Of a DNA stretch of 53,744 bases, positions 34,031 through 42,143 are shown piece after piece. The DNA comes from Phenylobacterium sp. (lineage in GTDB: Bacteria; Pseudomonadota; Alphaproteobacteria; Caulobacterales; Caulobacteraceae). How positions within the stretch are numbered: the first letter of the stretch is position 1; the number at the start of each line of letters is the position of its first letter. The notes under the pieces were generated by a model. The model saw only the letters and a list, made by a program, of their open reading frames with translations, searched no databases and was not told the origin of the DNA. Made by a program: the position numbers and the translations under genes. The stretch is taken from the NCBI RefSeq assembly GCF_004799515.1, contig NZ_SSMX01000017.1, positions 1 to 53,744 on the forward strand, written 5' to 3'.

Positions 34031-34630
34031 TCAATCTCGCCGCCGCCGCCGGTCGGCGCCGATCGCCAGCGCCTCGAAAGCCTGGGTCACCACCTCCTCG
34101 GTGACCTCGTCCGGCGTCCGCTCCCATTGTGACAGGAACCCTAACAGCAGGGCCTGCACGGCGAGGCTCAGCGCTCTGGGCGGCAGGGCGAGGTCGTCGC
34201 CGAAGGCCGCCTCGATCAGACCGGCCATCTCGTCGAACTGCGCCGTCTGCTGCGCCGCCTGATCCGCCCGCAGCTCCGGGTCCGTACGGATATAGCCCTG
34301 GAGTTCCAGATAGAACGCCGCCTCCCGCTCCGCCTGTGGAAGCTGTGCGAAAAACGCCTTGGCGACAGCGCGGACGGTGCCCTGGCTGTCGCCGGGGATG
34401 ATCTGCGGCTGAAGGTGCAGGCGGCGCCGATCGACCGCCGCCCACATCAGCTCGCCCTTGCTGCGATAGTTGGAATAGATCGCGCCCTTGGTCACCCCGG
34501 CGCGCGCGGCCACCTCATCCAGGCTCACCGCCGCCAGGCCGCGCTCGGCGATGATCGCGGCGGTCGCCTCCACCAGGACTGCGCGCGTGCGCTGGCGCTT
34601 GGGACTGAGCTGCGGCTTGACCACATTCAC
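34031..34630 (-). CDS. TetR family transcriptional regulator
   Basis: The protein has about 199 residues. Its N-terminal helix-turn-helix is typical of TetR (TRAVLVEATAAIIAERGLAAVSLDEVAARAGVTKGAIYSNYRSKGELMWAAVD), and the C-terminal part is a ligand-binding domain. Starts possible are GTG 34630, 34624 or 34642; 34630 is chosen because it lies just downstream of the palindrome at 34635–34648. The frame continuing to 34909 on the same strand is an artefact over the divergent gene. It probably represses itself and the serine hydrolase. Confidence 0.88.
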   Translation of the reverse strand: MNVVKPQLSPKRQRTRAVLVEATAAIIAERGLAAVSLDEVAARAGVTKGAIYSNYRSKGELMWAAVDRRRLHLQPQIIPGDSQGTVRAVAKAFFAQLPQAEREAAFYLELQGYIRTDPELRADQAAQQTAQFDEMAGLIEAAFGDDLALPPRALSLAVQALLLGFLSQWERTPDEVTEEVVTQAFEALAIGADRRRRRD

Positions 34631-34634
34631 AGAA

Positions 34635-34648
34635 TATACCACGGTATA
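34635..34648. promoter_or_regulatory. Palindromic operator between tetR and serine hydrolase gene
   Basis: TATACC-AC-GGTATA is a perfect interrupted palindrome in the 49-base gap between divergent genes, 31 bases before the hydrolase start. Its size and place fit a TetR-dimer operator that would block both promoters. Confidence 0.6.
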
Positions 34649-34679
34649 AAATACTCCAGTATCTTCTGCGAGGCGCCCG

Positions 34680-36638
34680 ATGGCCAACCTAGCCGCCCGA
34701 CTGGCCCGCCTCGCCGCGACCTTCCTTCTGCTTTTGCCATGCGTCGCCCTCGCCCAGCCCACGGCGACCGCCCCGGCGCGCCTGGCGCCGATCCAATCCA
34801 TGCCGCCGGCGGAGCTCGAAGCCCTCGTCGACGCCGCTGTCCGCCAGGCCATGGACCGCGACCACATCGCCGGCGTCACCGTCGCCGTGGTCCAGGACGG
34901 CAAGGTCATCTTGAAGAAGGGCTATGGCTACGCCGACGTCGCGGCGCTCAAACCCGTCGATCCGGACCGCACTCTGTTTCGCGTCGGCTCCATCACCAAG
35001 ACCTTCACCTGGCTGATGACTCTCAACGCCATCGAACATGGGCGCATGCGGCTCGACGCGCCAGTGAACGACTACCTGCCGCCAAAGGTCCGCGTCCCTG
35101 ACCATCCCGGCTACCGCCAAGTCGAACTGCGTGACCTCATGACCCACACGCCGGGGTTCGAGGATTTCGTCCTGAAGGCCTTCTTCCTGCGCGACCCCGC
35201 ACGGCTGCAATCCCTTGACGACGGGCTGGCGACCCAGCGGCCGGCCCGCGTGTTCCCGCCGGGCGAGGTCATGGCCTATTCCAACTATGGCGCGGCGCTC
35301 ACCGGCGACGCCGTGGCGCACGCCGAGGGCCAGGCCTGGGCGGACCTTCTGGAGACCGAGATCCTGCGGCCCGCCGGCATGGACCGGACCACCGGCCGGG
35401 AAATCTATCCGCCGCGGCCCGGCCTGCCCGCGCCGATGCCCCCCGCGCTGCAGCCGGACATGTCGCGCCCCTATCATTGGGCCGGCCTCGGTTTCGCCGC
35501 CGATCCCTTCGAACTGGTCGGCCGCTTCGCGCCGGCCGGCGCGATCTCCAGCACCGCCGGCGACATGGCCCGCTACATGACCTTGCTGCTGGCCGGCGGC
35601 GTGATTGACGGACACACCATCTACGGCCCCGGAACGGCCCAGGCGATCCGGATGCCCATGCGGACCTATCCCGGCGACGAGTCCGCCATCGACGGCGGCT
35701 TCTTCCAGAACACCCTCGGCGATGGCCTCCTCACCTATGGCCACAACGGCGCGACCATCGACTTTCATTCGGACCTGGTGCTGGTCCCGGCCCTGCGCCT
35801 GGGCGTCTTCGTCGCGGGCAACACCGAAAGCGCCGAGGTTCTGACTCAGTCCCTTCCCGGCCTCATCGTCCGCCGCTTCTACCAGGCGCAGCACCCGCCC
35901 CTGCCGCCACAACCCAGCCTCCTCAGCGAAGCCGCGACCTATCAGGGCGAGTACAGCCCGGCTCGACGGCCTTTCCACGGTCTGCAGGCCTTCGCCCTGG
36001 CCTTCCGCGGATCGTCCGTCTCCGTCGCCGCCCCGGGCTACCTGGTCCTCGACGGCGAGCGTTTCGTTCTCGCGGGCCCGCCCGGGCTTTTCCAGGACGT
36101 CGACAACCCGCACATCAAGCTGCGGGCGGTTATCGACCACGGCCGCGCCACAAAGCTTGTATTGGACGGCGGCGAGCTTTGGGGACGCGATGTGCTGCAC
36201 GAGAACCGTACTCTCGGACTGGCCGCGTTGGTCAGCGCGCTTGTCGCGATCGGCGTGTTGTTCGGCCTGCTGAGCCCCGCCCGCTGGCGGTCGCAGCAGA
36301 CCACGGTCCAGCGGATAGCCGGCGCCTTGCGCGCGCCCATCGCGGTCTTGCTGCTGCTGGCGCCCGTCCTCTTTATCCTCAAGCTGCAGGCCGCCTTGAA
36401 CGATCAGAACAGCGTCGTCTACGGTTGGCCTCAGCCCTCGGTCCTGCTGGCGTCCATTAGCGGCCTGATCGCCGCCGTCCTCAGCGCAACCGTCGCGGCT
36501 CTGACCCCCTTCACCTGGCTGGGTTCCGGCGGCTGGGGGCTCTGGCGCAAGATCCGCTTCACGGCCACGGTCCTGGTCTTCGCGGGCTTCAGCGCCCTTC
36601 TGGCCCTGCTGGGGGCGCTCCAGCCCTGGAATCCCTAG
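34680..36638 (+). CDS. Beta-lactamase-like serine hydrolase with C-terminal membrane domain
   Basis: The 652-residue protein has a signal peptide (about 1–25), then a class C beta-lactamase/D-Ala peptidase-like domain with the active-site S-x-x-K in VGSITKTF (Ser 104, Lys 107), Y-x-N in AYSNYG (Tyr 200, Asn 202) and HNG in YGHNGATI, near residue 359. After a DUF-like beta region, the last 130 residues contain four membrane helices. This layout suits a periplasmic esterase or peptidase tethered to the membrane; antibiotic hydrolysis is not implied. A GAGG precedes the ATG. It is divergent from, and probably repressed by, the TetR gene. Confidence 0.92.
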   Translation: MANLAARLARLAATFLLLLPCVALAQPTATAPARLAPIQSMPPAELEALVDAAVRQAMDRDHIAGVTVAVVQDGKVILKKGYGYADVAALKPVDPDRTLFRVGSITKTFTWLMTLNAIEHGRMRLDAPVNDYLPPKVRVPDHPGYRQVELRDLMTHTPGFEDFVLKAFFLRDPARLQSLDDGLATQRPARVFPPGEVMAYSNYGAALTGDAVAHAEGQAWADLLETEILRPAGMDRTTGREIYPPRPGLPAPMPPALQPDMSRPYHWAGLGFAADPFELVGRFAPAGAISSTAGDMARYMTLLLAGGVIDGHTIYGPGTAQAIRMPMRTYPGDESAIDGGFFQNTLGDGLLTYGHNGATIDFHSDLVLVPALRLGVFVAGNTESAEVLTQSLPGLIVRRFYQAQHPPLPPQPSLLSEAATYQGEYSPARRPFHGLQAFALAFRGSSVSVAAPGYLVLDGERFVLAGPPGLFQDVDNPHIKLRAVIDHGRATKLVLDGGELWGRDVLHENRTLGLAALVSALVAIGVLFGLLSPARWRSQQTTVQRIAGALRAPIAVLLLLAPVLFILKLQAALNDQNSVVYGWPQPSVLLASISGLIAAVLSATVAALTPFTWLGSGGWGLWRKIRFTATVLVFAGFSALLALLGALQPWNP

Positions 36639-36852
36639 ACGATCTCCGGTAGCGTCGGGGTCGCCGTCCCCCTTCTTTCCAGGCCCCGGGCGCGCCCGCC
36701 CCGTAAGCAGGTGCTCAACGCAACTTCGCCTGCGCGGGCAACCTCCGTCGCCCTTTGACGTTCACCATAAATCGCGGCCGACGCGAAACCTACAACTTGA
36801 CCTTGCGTCCTTGCGGCGGCCAGCTGCACGCGGAATGAGGGAATCATTCGGA

Positions 36853-37119
36853 ATGATAGCGCTATGGTCGTGGCTCGGTTGGGCCGAGACGCCGCATTCG
36901 CTGTCCGCGTCCGCCGCCGCGCGGCGGCTCCTCGCCGACATCCTCGCCTGGGGCGGGGAAATCCACGTCGGTGACGATCGCCTCTCCGGCCGCGAACTCG
37001 CCTTCACCGAAACCGACGACCTCGGACTGATCCGCGCCATGGACGGCGGCTGGGGATACGAGAAGGAGGGCTGGTTCGCCCTCACCCGCCGCGGACGCCA
37101 AATGGCGAACGCGCTCTAA
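36853..37119 (+). CDS. Hypothetical protein
   Basis: This 88-residue frame from ATG 36853 (ATG 36835 is possible) reads MIALWSWLGWAETPHSL, then SGRELAFTETDDLGLIRAMDGGWGYEKEGWFALTRRGRQM. The last part resembles the wing of a small winged-helix fold, but no family is recognised. It stands alone between the serine hydrolase and the HMCES gene. The 36639–36852 stretch before it shows no gene. Confidence 0.5.
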   Translation: MIALWSWLGWAETPHSLSASAAARRLLADILAWGGEIHVGDDRLSGRELAFTETDDLGLIRAMDGGWGYEKEGWFALTRRGRQMANAL

Positions 37120-37231
37120 AAGCCTCCCCCGCGCATCGACGCGCGCTATCTGCCCCGCCTTACAGGGTGGCAGCCGGCTGGGCGGTCCGCCGCGACGGCC
37201 CTCCGGGTTCCCCGGGTCGTAGTCCTGAGCG

Positions 37232-37786
37232 ATGTGCAATGAATTCCGCAATCGCCAGCCCCTCGACACCTTGGTCGAAGAATTTTCCAAGCTGACCCTG
37301 CCGATCCACTGGGCCGGCGGCGCGCCGAACCCCGAGCCGCGCGACTCCATCCGGCCCGCCGATCCCGCGCCCATCCTGGTCGGCGCGCCGGGCGGGGTCG
37401 AGCTGAAACAACTGCGCTGGGGTTTCCCGAATCCACACAAAGGTGGGCCGATCATCAACTTCCGCTCCGATGGCCGCCGCTTCCCGGCCGGCCGCTGCCT
37501 GGTCCCAGCCGACGGCTTCTACGAGTTCACGGGCTCGAGACCGCCAAAGTCCAAATGGCTGTTCACCGCCGCCGACGCCGAGCTGTTCTGCATCGCCGGC
37601 CTTGTGCGCGATGACAGGCTCACCCTGCTGACCATGCCTCCTGGCCCGGACATCGCGGACTTCCACGACCGGCAGATCGTCATCCTGCCGCGCGGCCAGT
37701 GGGCGCAGTGGCTCGACACGAGCCAGCCGCAGCCCGTCTTCCAGCCCTTGCCGGCCGGCAGCCTGAATGTCGTGCGGATCCGCTAG
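37232..37786 (+). CDS. SOS response-associated peptidase, YedK/HMCES family
   Basis: HMCES/YedK proteins form a covalent shield on abasic sites in single-stranded DNA through the N-terminal cysteine. The 184-residue protein begins MCNEFRN, so Cys 2 becomes N-terminal after Met removal. Further active-site elements are visible: Asn in INFRSDG, Glu in CLVPADGFYEF and His in DFHDRQIVIL. The usual HxRMP motif reads HDRQI, a divergence from the family. No LexA box was recognised upstream. Confidence 0.88.
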   Translation: MCNEFRNRQPLDTLVEEFSKLTLPIHWAGGAPNPEPRDSIRPADPAPILVGAPGGVELKQLRWGFPNPHKGGPIINFRSDGRRFPAGRCLVPADGFYEFTGSRPPKSKWLFTAADAELFCIAGLVRDDRLTLLTMPPGPDIADFHDRQIVILPRGQWAQWLDTSQPQPVFQPLPAGSLNVVRIR

Positions 37787-37799
37787 CGGCGCGCGCGCT

Positions 37800-38009
37800 C
37801 TACGGCAGGTCTTCCGCCAGGATCGCCATCTCGAACATGAACGAGCCGTCGCCGTCCTCGTCCTCGAAGACCACGCCCACGAACTCCTCGCCGATATAGA
37901 CCTCGGCGGAATCCTTCTGCTTCGGGCGCGGCGTCAGGGTGATGCGGGCGTTGGCGAAGGTTCCCCGCAGGTGGCCTTCGATCTTCCGGATCATTCTCTC
38001 GTCCAGCAC
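37800..38009 (-). CDS. DUF3126 family protein
   Basis: The 69-residue protein carries the DUF3126 signature: KQKDSAEVYIGEEFVGVVFEDEDGDGS and FEMAILAEDL. GTG 38009 is preferred because AAGGAG lies seven bases before it; ATG 38030 has no ribosome site, and ATG 37994 would also be possible. It sits 74 bases after cysE on the same strand, as in many alphaproteobacteria. The function is unknown. Confidence 0.88.
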   Translation of the reverse strand: MLDERMIRKIEGHLRGTFANARITLTPRPKQKDSAEVYIGEEFVGVVFEDEDGDGSFMFEMAILAEDLP

Positions 38010-38083
38010 GCCAACACTCCTTCGGTCCATGAGGCGGCGCGAACCTAGCCGCTTGTCGCGGTTCGGAAAACCCGCCGCGGACC

Positions 38084-38914
38084 TTAGATGACGTAGTCGT
38101 AGACGGTTTCCGCCAGCGTGTGGTCCATGCTCTTGGCGGGTTCGTCGCAGGTAGGGCAGTTGACCAGCCGCGCCGGCACGCCCGCCGCGGTGCAGCCCGC
38201 CGGCACCGGCTTCAGCACCACAGAGCCCGAGGCGATCTTGGCGTAGTCGCCGATCGTGATGTTGCCCAGCACCTTGGCGCCCGCGCCCAGCAGCACGCCC
38301 TTGCCGATCTTCGGATGCCGGTCGCCGCGCTCGGCCCCCGTGCCGCCGAGCGTTACGCCCTGCAGCATGGAGACGTCGTCGCCGATCACCGCAGTCTCGC
38401 CGATGACGATGCCGGTGCCGTGGTCGACGAACACCCCGCGCCCGATGCGGGTCGCCGGATGGATGTCCACCTGGAAGAGTTCGCTCATCCGGCTCTGCAG
38501 ATAGAGCGCCAGGGTCTCTCGGCCTTCGCCCCACAGCCAGTGGGCCACCCGCTGGGTCTGCAGGGCGGCGAAACCCTTGAAGAACAGGAACGGCTGGACA
38601 TAGCCCTTGCAGGCCGGGTCGCGCTCGAACACGGCGCGCAGGTCGGCCTCGGCGATCTCCACCAGGCCCGGGTCGCTCTCATAGGCGTCTTCCGCGATCT
38701 CGCGGATGCTCATGGCGCGCAGCTCCTGGTCGCCCAGCTTGCGGGCGAGCTGGTAGGACAGCGCCCCGCCCAGCGTCTTGTGGTTCAGGATCACCGCCGC
38801 GAGCAGGCTGGCGAGCGCCGACTCCTTCTGCGCCGCAGCCTCGGCTTCATTGCGCAGGGCCGCCCAGACCGGCGGACTGGCCAGGTCGACGACTTCCAGG
38901 CGTTGCTGGCTCAT
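38084..38914 (-). CDS. cysE: Serine O-acetyltransferase
   Basis: CysE acetylates serine with acetyl-CoA, the first step of cysteine synthesis. ATG 38914 follows GGGAGGACC and gives 276 residues. The N-terminal helical domain is followed by the left-handed beta-helix of hexapeptide repeats (IHPATRIGRGVFVDHGTGIVIGETAVIGDD), with catalytic DHGTG and the GAKVLGNITIGDYAKIASGSVVLK loop. The end ETVYDYVI is the tail that could bind CysK. The longer frame to 39316 overlaps the Nudix gene and is false. Confidence 0.96.
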   Translation of the reverse strand: MSQQRLEVVDLASPPVWAALRNEAEAAAQKESALASLLAAVILNHKTLGGALSYQLARKLGDQELRAMSIREIAEDAYESDPGLVEIAEADLRAVFERDPACKGYVQPFLFFKGFAALQTQRVAHWLWGEGRETLALYLQSRMSELFQVDIHPATRIGRGVFVDHGTGIVIGETAVIGDDVSMLQGVTLGGTGAERGDRHPKIGKGVLLGAGAKVLGNITIGDYAKIASGSVVLKPVPAGCTAAGVPARLVNCPTCDEPAKSMDHTLAETVYDYVI

Positions 38915-38943
38915 CTGGTCCTCCCGCCGCATCGGGCGTCTCC

Positions 38944-39558
38944 TCATCCTAGCATGGGGCGCGCCAACGCGCCCGGCAAAGACCCCTCGACAGCCATATG
39001 GTGGCCGCGGAGCAACATCGCCACCGTCAGCATATCGGGCAGATGCCCGGCCATCGCCGCATCCAGCGCCTCGCGGAACGGCACGCGGGCCAGCGCGATG
39101 GCCTCGGTCTCGTCCGCCGCGTGGCCGCTGACAGCCGCGCTCAGGCCGGTCGCCAGGTAGCCGATCATCCGCTCGTCGGTGACCGAGTTGGAGAGCTGGG
39201 TGCGCAGGATTTCGCGCCAGTCGGCGGCGGCCAGGCCGGTTTCCTCGGCCAGCTCGCGTTTCGCGCCCTCCAGCGGGTCCTCGTCCAGCGGCGCGCCGCC
39301 CTCCGGCAACTCCCAACTGTAGTCGCCCAAAGGAAAGCGGTGCTGGCCTACCAGGGTGACCGTTCCGTCGTCATGGATCGGCAGGATCGCCACCGCCAGG
39401 TTCTTGAAACGCACTAGGCCATAGGGCGACGGCCGTCCGGTGGGCGCGATCGCCGTCTGCTCGGTCACCCGAATCCAGCCGCTCTCGAAGGCCAGGCGCT
39501 CGGTCCCCGGTGTCCAGGGTTGGCCATGCGGGCGCAGCCAGGCAGGTTTGTCGGTCAT
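38944..39558 (-). CDS. Nudix hydrolase (ADP-ribose pyrophosphatase-like)
   Basis: The 204-residue protein has the Nudix box GGAPLDEDPLEGAKRELAEETGL (about 87–109), matching G-x5-E-x7-R-E-x2-E-E-x-G. The layout, with an N-terminal beta region before the box, resembles ADP-ribose pyrophosphatases. It hydrolyses a nucleoside diphosphate linked to another group; the substrate is not certain. It ends 29 bases before the cysE start, so an operon with cysE and DUF3126 is likely. Confidence 0.92.
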   Translation of the reverse strand: MTDKPAWLRPHGQPWTPGTERLAFESGWIRVTEQTAIAPTGRPSPYGLVRFKNLAVAILPIHDDGTVTLVGQHRFPLGDYSWELPEGGAPLDEDPLEGAKRELAEETGLAAADWREILRTQLSNSVTDERMIGYLATGLSAAVSGHAADETEAIALARVPFREALDAAMAGHLPDMLTVAMLLRGHHMAVEGSLPGALARPMLG

Positions 39559-39640
39559 GGCTCGGCCCTCGCCTTGCGGTGCGCGCTGACGCCCCCATAA
39601 AGGAGACGCCCGTCGCAGTCCTTACCCAAGAGGCGCCTTC

Positions 39641-40258
39641 TTGACCGTCGTCCTGCCGCCCGCCCCGGAATTCGGCGCGCCTGTCCCGCAGGCGTCCGCA
39701 CCCGAGGTGCTGCGCTTCCTCGCCACCCGCCGTTCGCCGTCGGCCATCACCCTGGCGGAGCCGGCGCCCGATGCGGACGAGCTCGACATGCTGCTGCGCC
39801 TGGCCACGCGGGCGCCCGACCACGGCAAGCTCGCGCCCTGGCGCTTCGTCGTTCTGCGGGACGAGGCCAAGGCCGCCTTCGCCGCCCGGCTGGAGGCGCT
39901 CGCCCTGACCCGCAACGACGCGCAGGCCGCGGCCAAGCTCGGCAAGCTGAAGGTCCCGCCGCTCTGCGTGGCGGTGATTTCCTCGCCCAAGCCCGCCGCG
40001 ATTCCTGAGTGGGAGCAGCGCCTCTCGGCCGGCGCGGTGTGCACCACCCTGCTCTTGGCGACCCTGGCCCTGGGCTATGGCGCCAACTGGATCACCGACT
40101 GGTACGCCTACGACGAAGAGGCGACCGCCATCCTAGGCCTCTCCGGTGAGGAGAAGGTGGCCGGCTTCCTGCTGATGGGCTCCATGCGCGAGCCGCCGCT
40201 GGAGCGGGAGCGCCCGGACCTGGCGCCCCTGGTCAGCCGCTGGGGCGACGGCGGCTAG
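39641..40258 (+). CDS. Nitroreductase family protein
   Basis: This FMN-dependent oxidoreductase of 205 residues starts at TTG 39641 behind AAGAGG, as no ATG fits. Conserved parts are FLATRRSPSAITL, LATRAPDHGKLAPWRFVVL and the late GYGANWITDW with GFLLMGS, typical of the YdjA-like subgroup of nitroreductases. The physiological substrate is unknown. It is divergent from the Nudix gene. Confidence 0.93.
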   Translation: MTVVLPPAPEFGAPVPQASAPEVLRFLATRRSPSAITLAEPAPDADELDMLLRLATRAPDHGKLAPWRFVVLRDEAKAAFAARLEALALTRNDAQAAAKLGKLKVPPLCVAVISSPKPAAIPEWEQRLSAGAVCTTLLLATLALGYGANWITDWYAYDEEATAILGLSGEEKVAGFLLMGSMREPPLERERPDLAPLVSRWGDGG

Positions 40259-40274
40259 CGCCCAGAAACACAAC

Positions 40275-40303
40275 GGCCGGACGGCGCGGGGCGCCGTCCG
40301 GCC
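40275..40303. terminator. Strong 13-bp hairpin between convergent genes
   Basis: GGCCGGACGGCGC and its exact complement are separated by GGG, forming a perfect 13-bp stem 16 bases after the nitroreductase stop. No T-run follows at once on either strand, so it may act as a bidirectional terminator or stabilise transcript ends for the nitroreductase and queF transcripts, which converge here. The remaining bases to 40562 contain only a doubtful 53-codon frame. Confidence 0.55.
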
Positions 40304-40562
40304 AGAAGTGACACGCCCGAGGAGAGTTTGGGCGCGTTTTTATAAGATGGATCAAGGGGTTTGGGAAGCCCGAACCGGGGCGTCCTAGAGCAGGCGCGGC
40401 TTTTCCCCTCAGAGGAGAAATGCTCGCCCGAAGTCGTCATATCGGCGAGATCAAACGCCGGCCAAAATCTCTACCGTCACCACAAGCAACCGCAACCGTC
40501 TCTACAAGTAATGGTTGCCGTGTAGTCGCCCAGAGTCCCAGCGGGACTTCTGATCCTGGCCC

Positions 40563-41018
40563 TCAGCCGCGGCCGCGATAAGGCGCCACGCCCTGGTCGG
40601 GCAGCCACAGGCCTTCCGGCGCCGGGCCGCTTTGCCAGAAGACATCTATCGGGATGCCGCCGCGCGGGAACCAATAGCCGCCGATCCGCAGCCAGCGCGG
40701 CTCCGCCGTCGCGACAATCCGCCGCCCTATGGCCACGGTGCAGTCCTCGTGGAACGCGCCGTGGCTGCGGAACGAGGCAAGATAGAGCTTCAGCGACTTC
40801 GATTCGATCAGCCAGTCGCCCGGGGCGTAGTCGATCACCAGGTGGGCGAAGTCCGGCTGCCCAGTTACCGGGCAAAGCGAGGTAAACTCCGGCGCCGTGA
40901 AGCGGGCCAGGTAGAGCGTGTCGGCCTGCGGGTTGGGCACGCGCTCCAGCACGGCTGCGTCGGGGCTGGCGAAGCCTCGCACCTCGCGGCCCAGCTGGGT
41001 CAGGTGGGTGTCGTCCAT
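40563..41018 (-). CDS. queF: NADPH-dependent 7-cyano-7-deazaguanine reductase
   Basis: QueF reduces preQ0 to preQ1 for queuosine in tRNA. ATG 41018 gives 151 residues, the short monomodular form. The catalytic Cys lies in [14 protein letters not shown], the NADPH/substrate motif is [13 protein letters not shown], and HED follows in [10 protein letters not shown]. The frame to 41054 is a less likely extension. Confidence 0.96.
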   Translation of the reverse strand: MDDTHLTQLGREVRGFASPDAAVLERVPNPQADTLYLARFTAPEFTSLCPVTGQPDFAHLVIDYAPGDWLIESKSLKLYLASFRSHGAFHEDCTVAIGRRIVATAEPRWLRIGGYWFPRGGIPIDVFWQSGPAPEGLWLPDQGVAPYRGRG

Positions 41019-41129
41019 GCCGGCGGCTTTAGACCCCGGCTCGCCACCCCGCAACCGAGACAGGCCCGCCGCCAGCGGCTATCAGGATCGGCAAAACGCC
41101 AGATGAGCAAACACCAGGGAGACGCAGCG

Positions 41130-41927
41130 ATGGCCGGGGCTTGTGAGGACTTCGTGGTGGTGGTGACCGGCGCATCGACCGGCCTGGGCCGCGCGATCGC
41201 CGTCGAGACCGCCCGTCAGGGAGCCAAGGCCGTGGTGGTCAACTACGCCCGCAGCGCCGAGGAAGCGCAGGACACCGCCCGCCTCGTCGAGGCCGAAGGC
41301 GCCAAGGCCGTGCTGGTCCAAGGGGACGTGGCCGACGATGCGGATTGCCGGAAGATCGCCGCGGCCGCCGAGGCCTTCGGCCGCGTGGACGCCCTGTTCA
41401 ACAACGCCGGCACGACCCGCTTCGCCAGCCACGCCGACCTGGACGCGGTGTCAGCCCAGGACTTCCTCGAGCTCTACGCGGTGAACGTCGTGGGCGCCTA
41501 CCAGATGGTGCGCGCCTGCCGCGCGCTGCTGGAAGCCGCGCCGCAGCCCGGCGCGGTGGTCAACACCGCCTCCATCGCCGGCGTCACCGGCATCGGCTCG
41601 TCGGTGCCCTACGCGGCCTCCAAGGGCGCGCTGACCACCATGACGCTGTCGTTGGCCCGCGCCCTCGCGCCGAAGATCCGGGTCAACGCGGTCTGCCCGG
41701 GCTTCATCGACACGCCCTGGTTCGGCAAGGGCCTGGGCGAGGCCGCCGCCGACCGCATCCGCGCCAACGCCGCGGCCAGCACGCCCTTGAAGGCGGCGTC
41801 CACACCGGACGACATCGCCGCCTCGACCGTCTTCCTGGCCTCGCGCGCCTCACGCCATGTCACCGGCGAGACCCTGCTGGTCGATGCGGGCACACACCTC
41901 GGCTACGCCGCCCAGGTGGCCCGCTGA
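41130..41927 (+). CDS. Short-chain dehydrogenase/reductase
   Basis: The classical SDR of 265 residues has the nucleotide motif TGASTGLGRAIA (near 13–24), NNAG near residue 92, a Ser in NTASIAGVTG and the catalytic YAASKGA, then PGFIDTPW. It probably reduces or oxidises an acyl or sugar carbonyl, similar to 3-oxoacyl-ACP reductases, but the substrate is unknown. ATG 41130 follows GGGAG; ATG 41103 would add nine residues. The gene is divergent from queF. Confidence 0.93.
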   Translation: MAGACEDFVVVVTGASTGLGRAIAVETARQGAKAVVVNYARSAEEAQDTARLVEAEGAKAVLVQGDVADDADCRKIAAAAEAFGRVDALFNNAGTTRFASHADLDAVSAQDFLELYAVNVVGAYQMVRACRALLEAAPQPGAVVNTASIAGVTGIGSSVPYAASKGALTTMTLSLARALAPKIRVNAVCPGFIDTPWFGKGLGEAAADRIRANAAASTPLKAASTPDDIAASTVFLASRASRHVTGETLLVDAGTHLGYAAQVAR

Positions 41928-42143
41928 GGATCGCCTGAGCTCGGCCTATATGCGTCCTTGATGGCCTCGGGCGCCCAAAAGAGCGGCGCCCATATCCCGT
42001 TGCGCTCAAACATCGATCAGCGTTGGGAAGCTCCGCCGTGCCGGGTCTGCGAACATTGATCCGAGGGGACGGCCCGCGAGGATGTCCGCGCACGGTCGGA
42101 TCCGGTGAACCCGGACGGTAAGGCCGAGACAAGGGGATAAGAC

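Noticed and set aside
34689..36200. Minus-strand 503-residue frame
   Set aside because: Antisense of the serine hydrolase; no ribosome site or domain.
40420..40581. A 53-codon plus-strand frame with AGAGGAG just before its ATG
   Set aside because: The ribosome site is too close (about two bases), the product is low-complexity Ser/Pro/Arg and it runs into the antisense of queF. Not supported.
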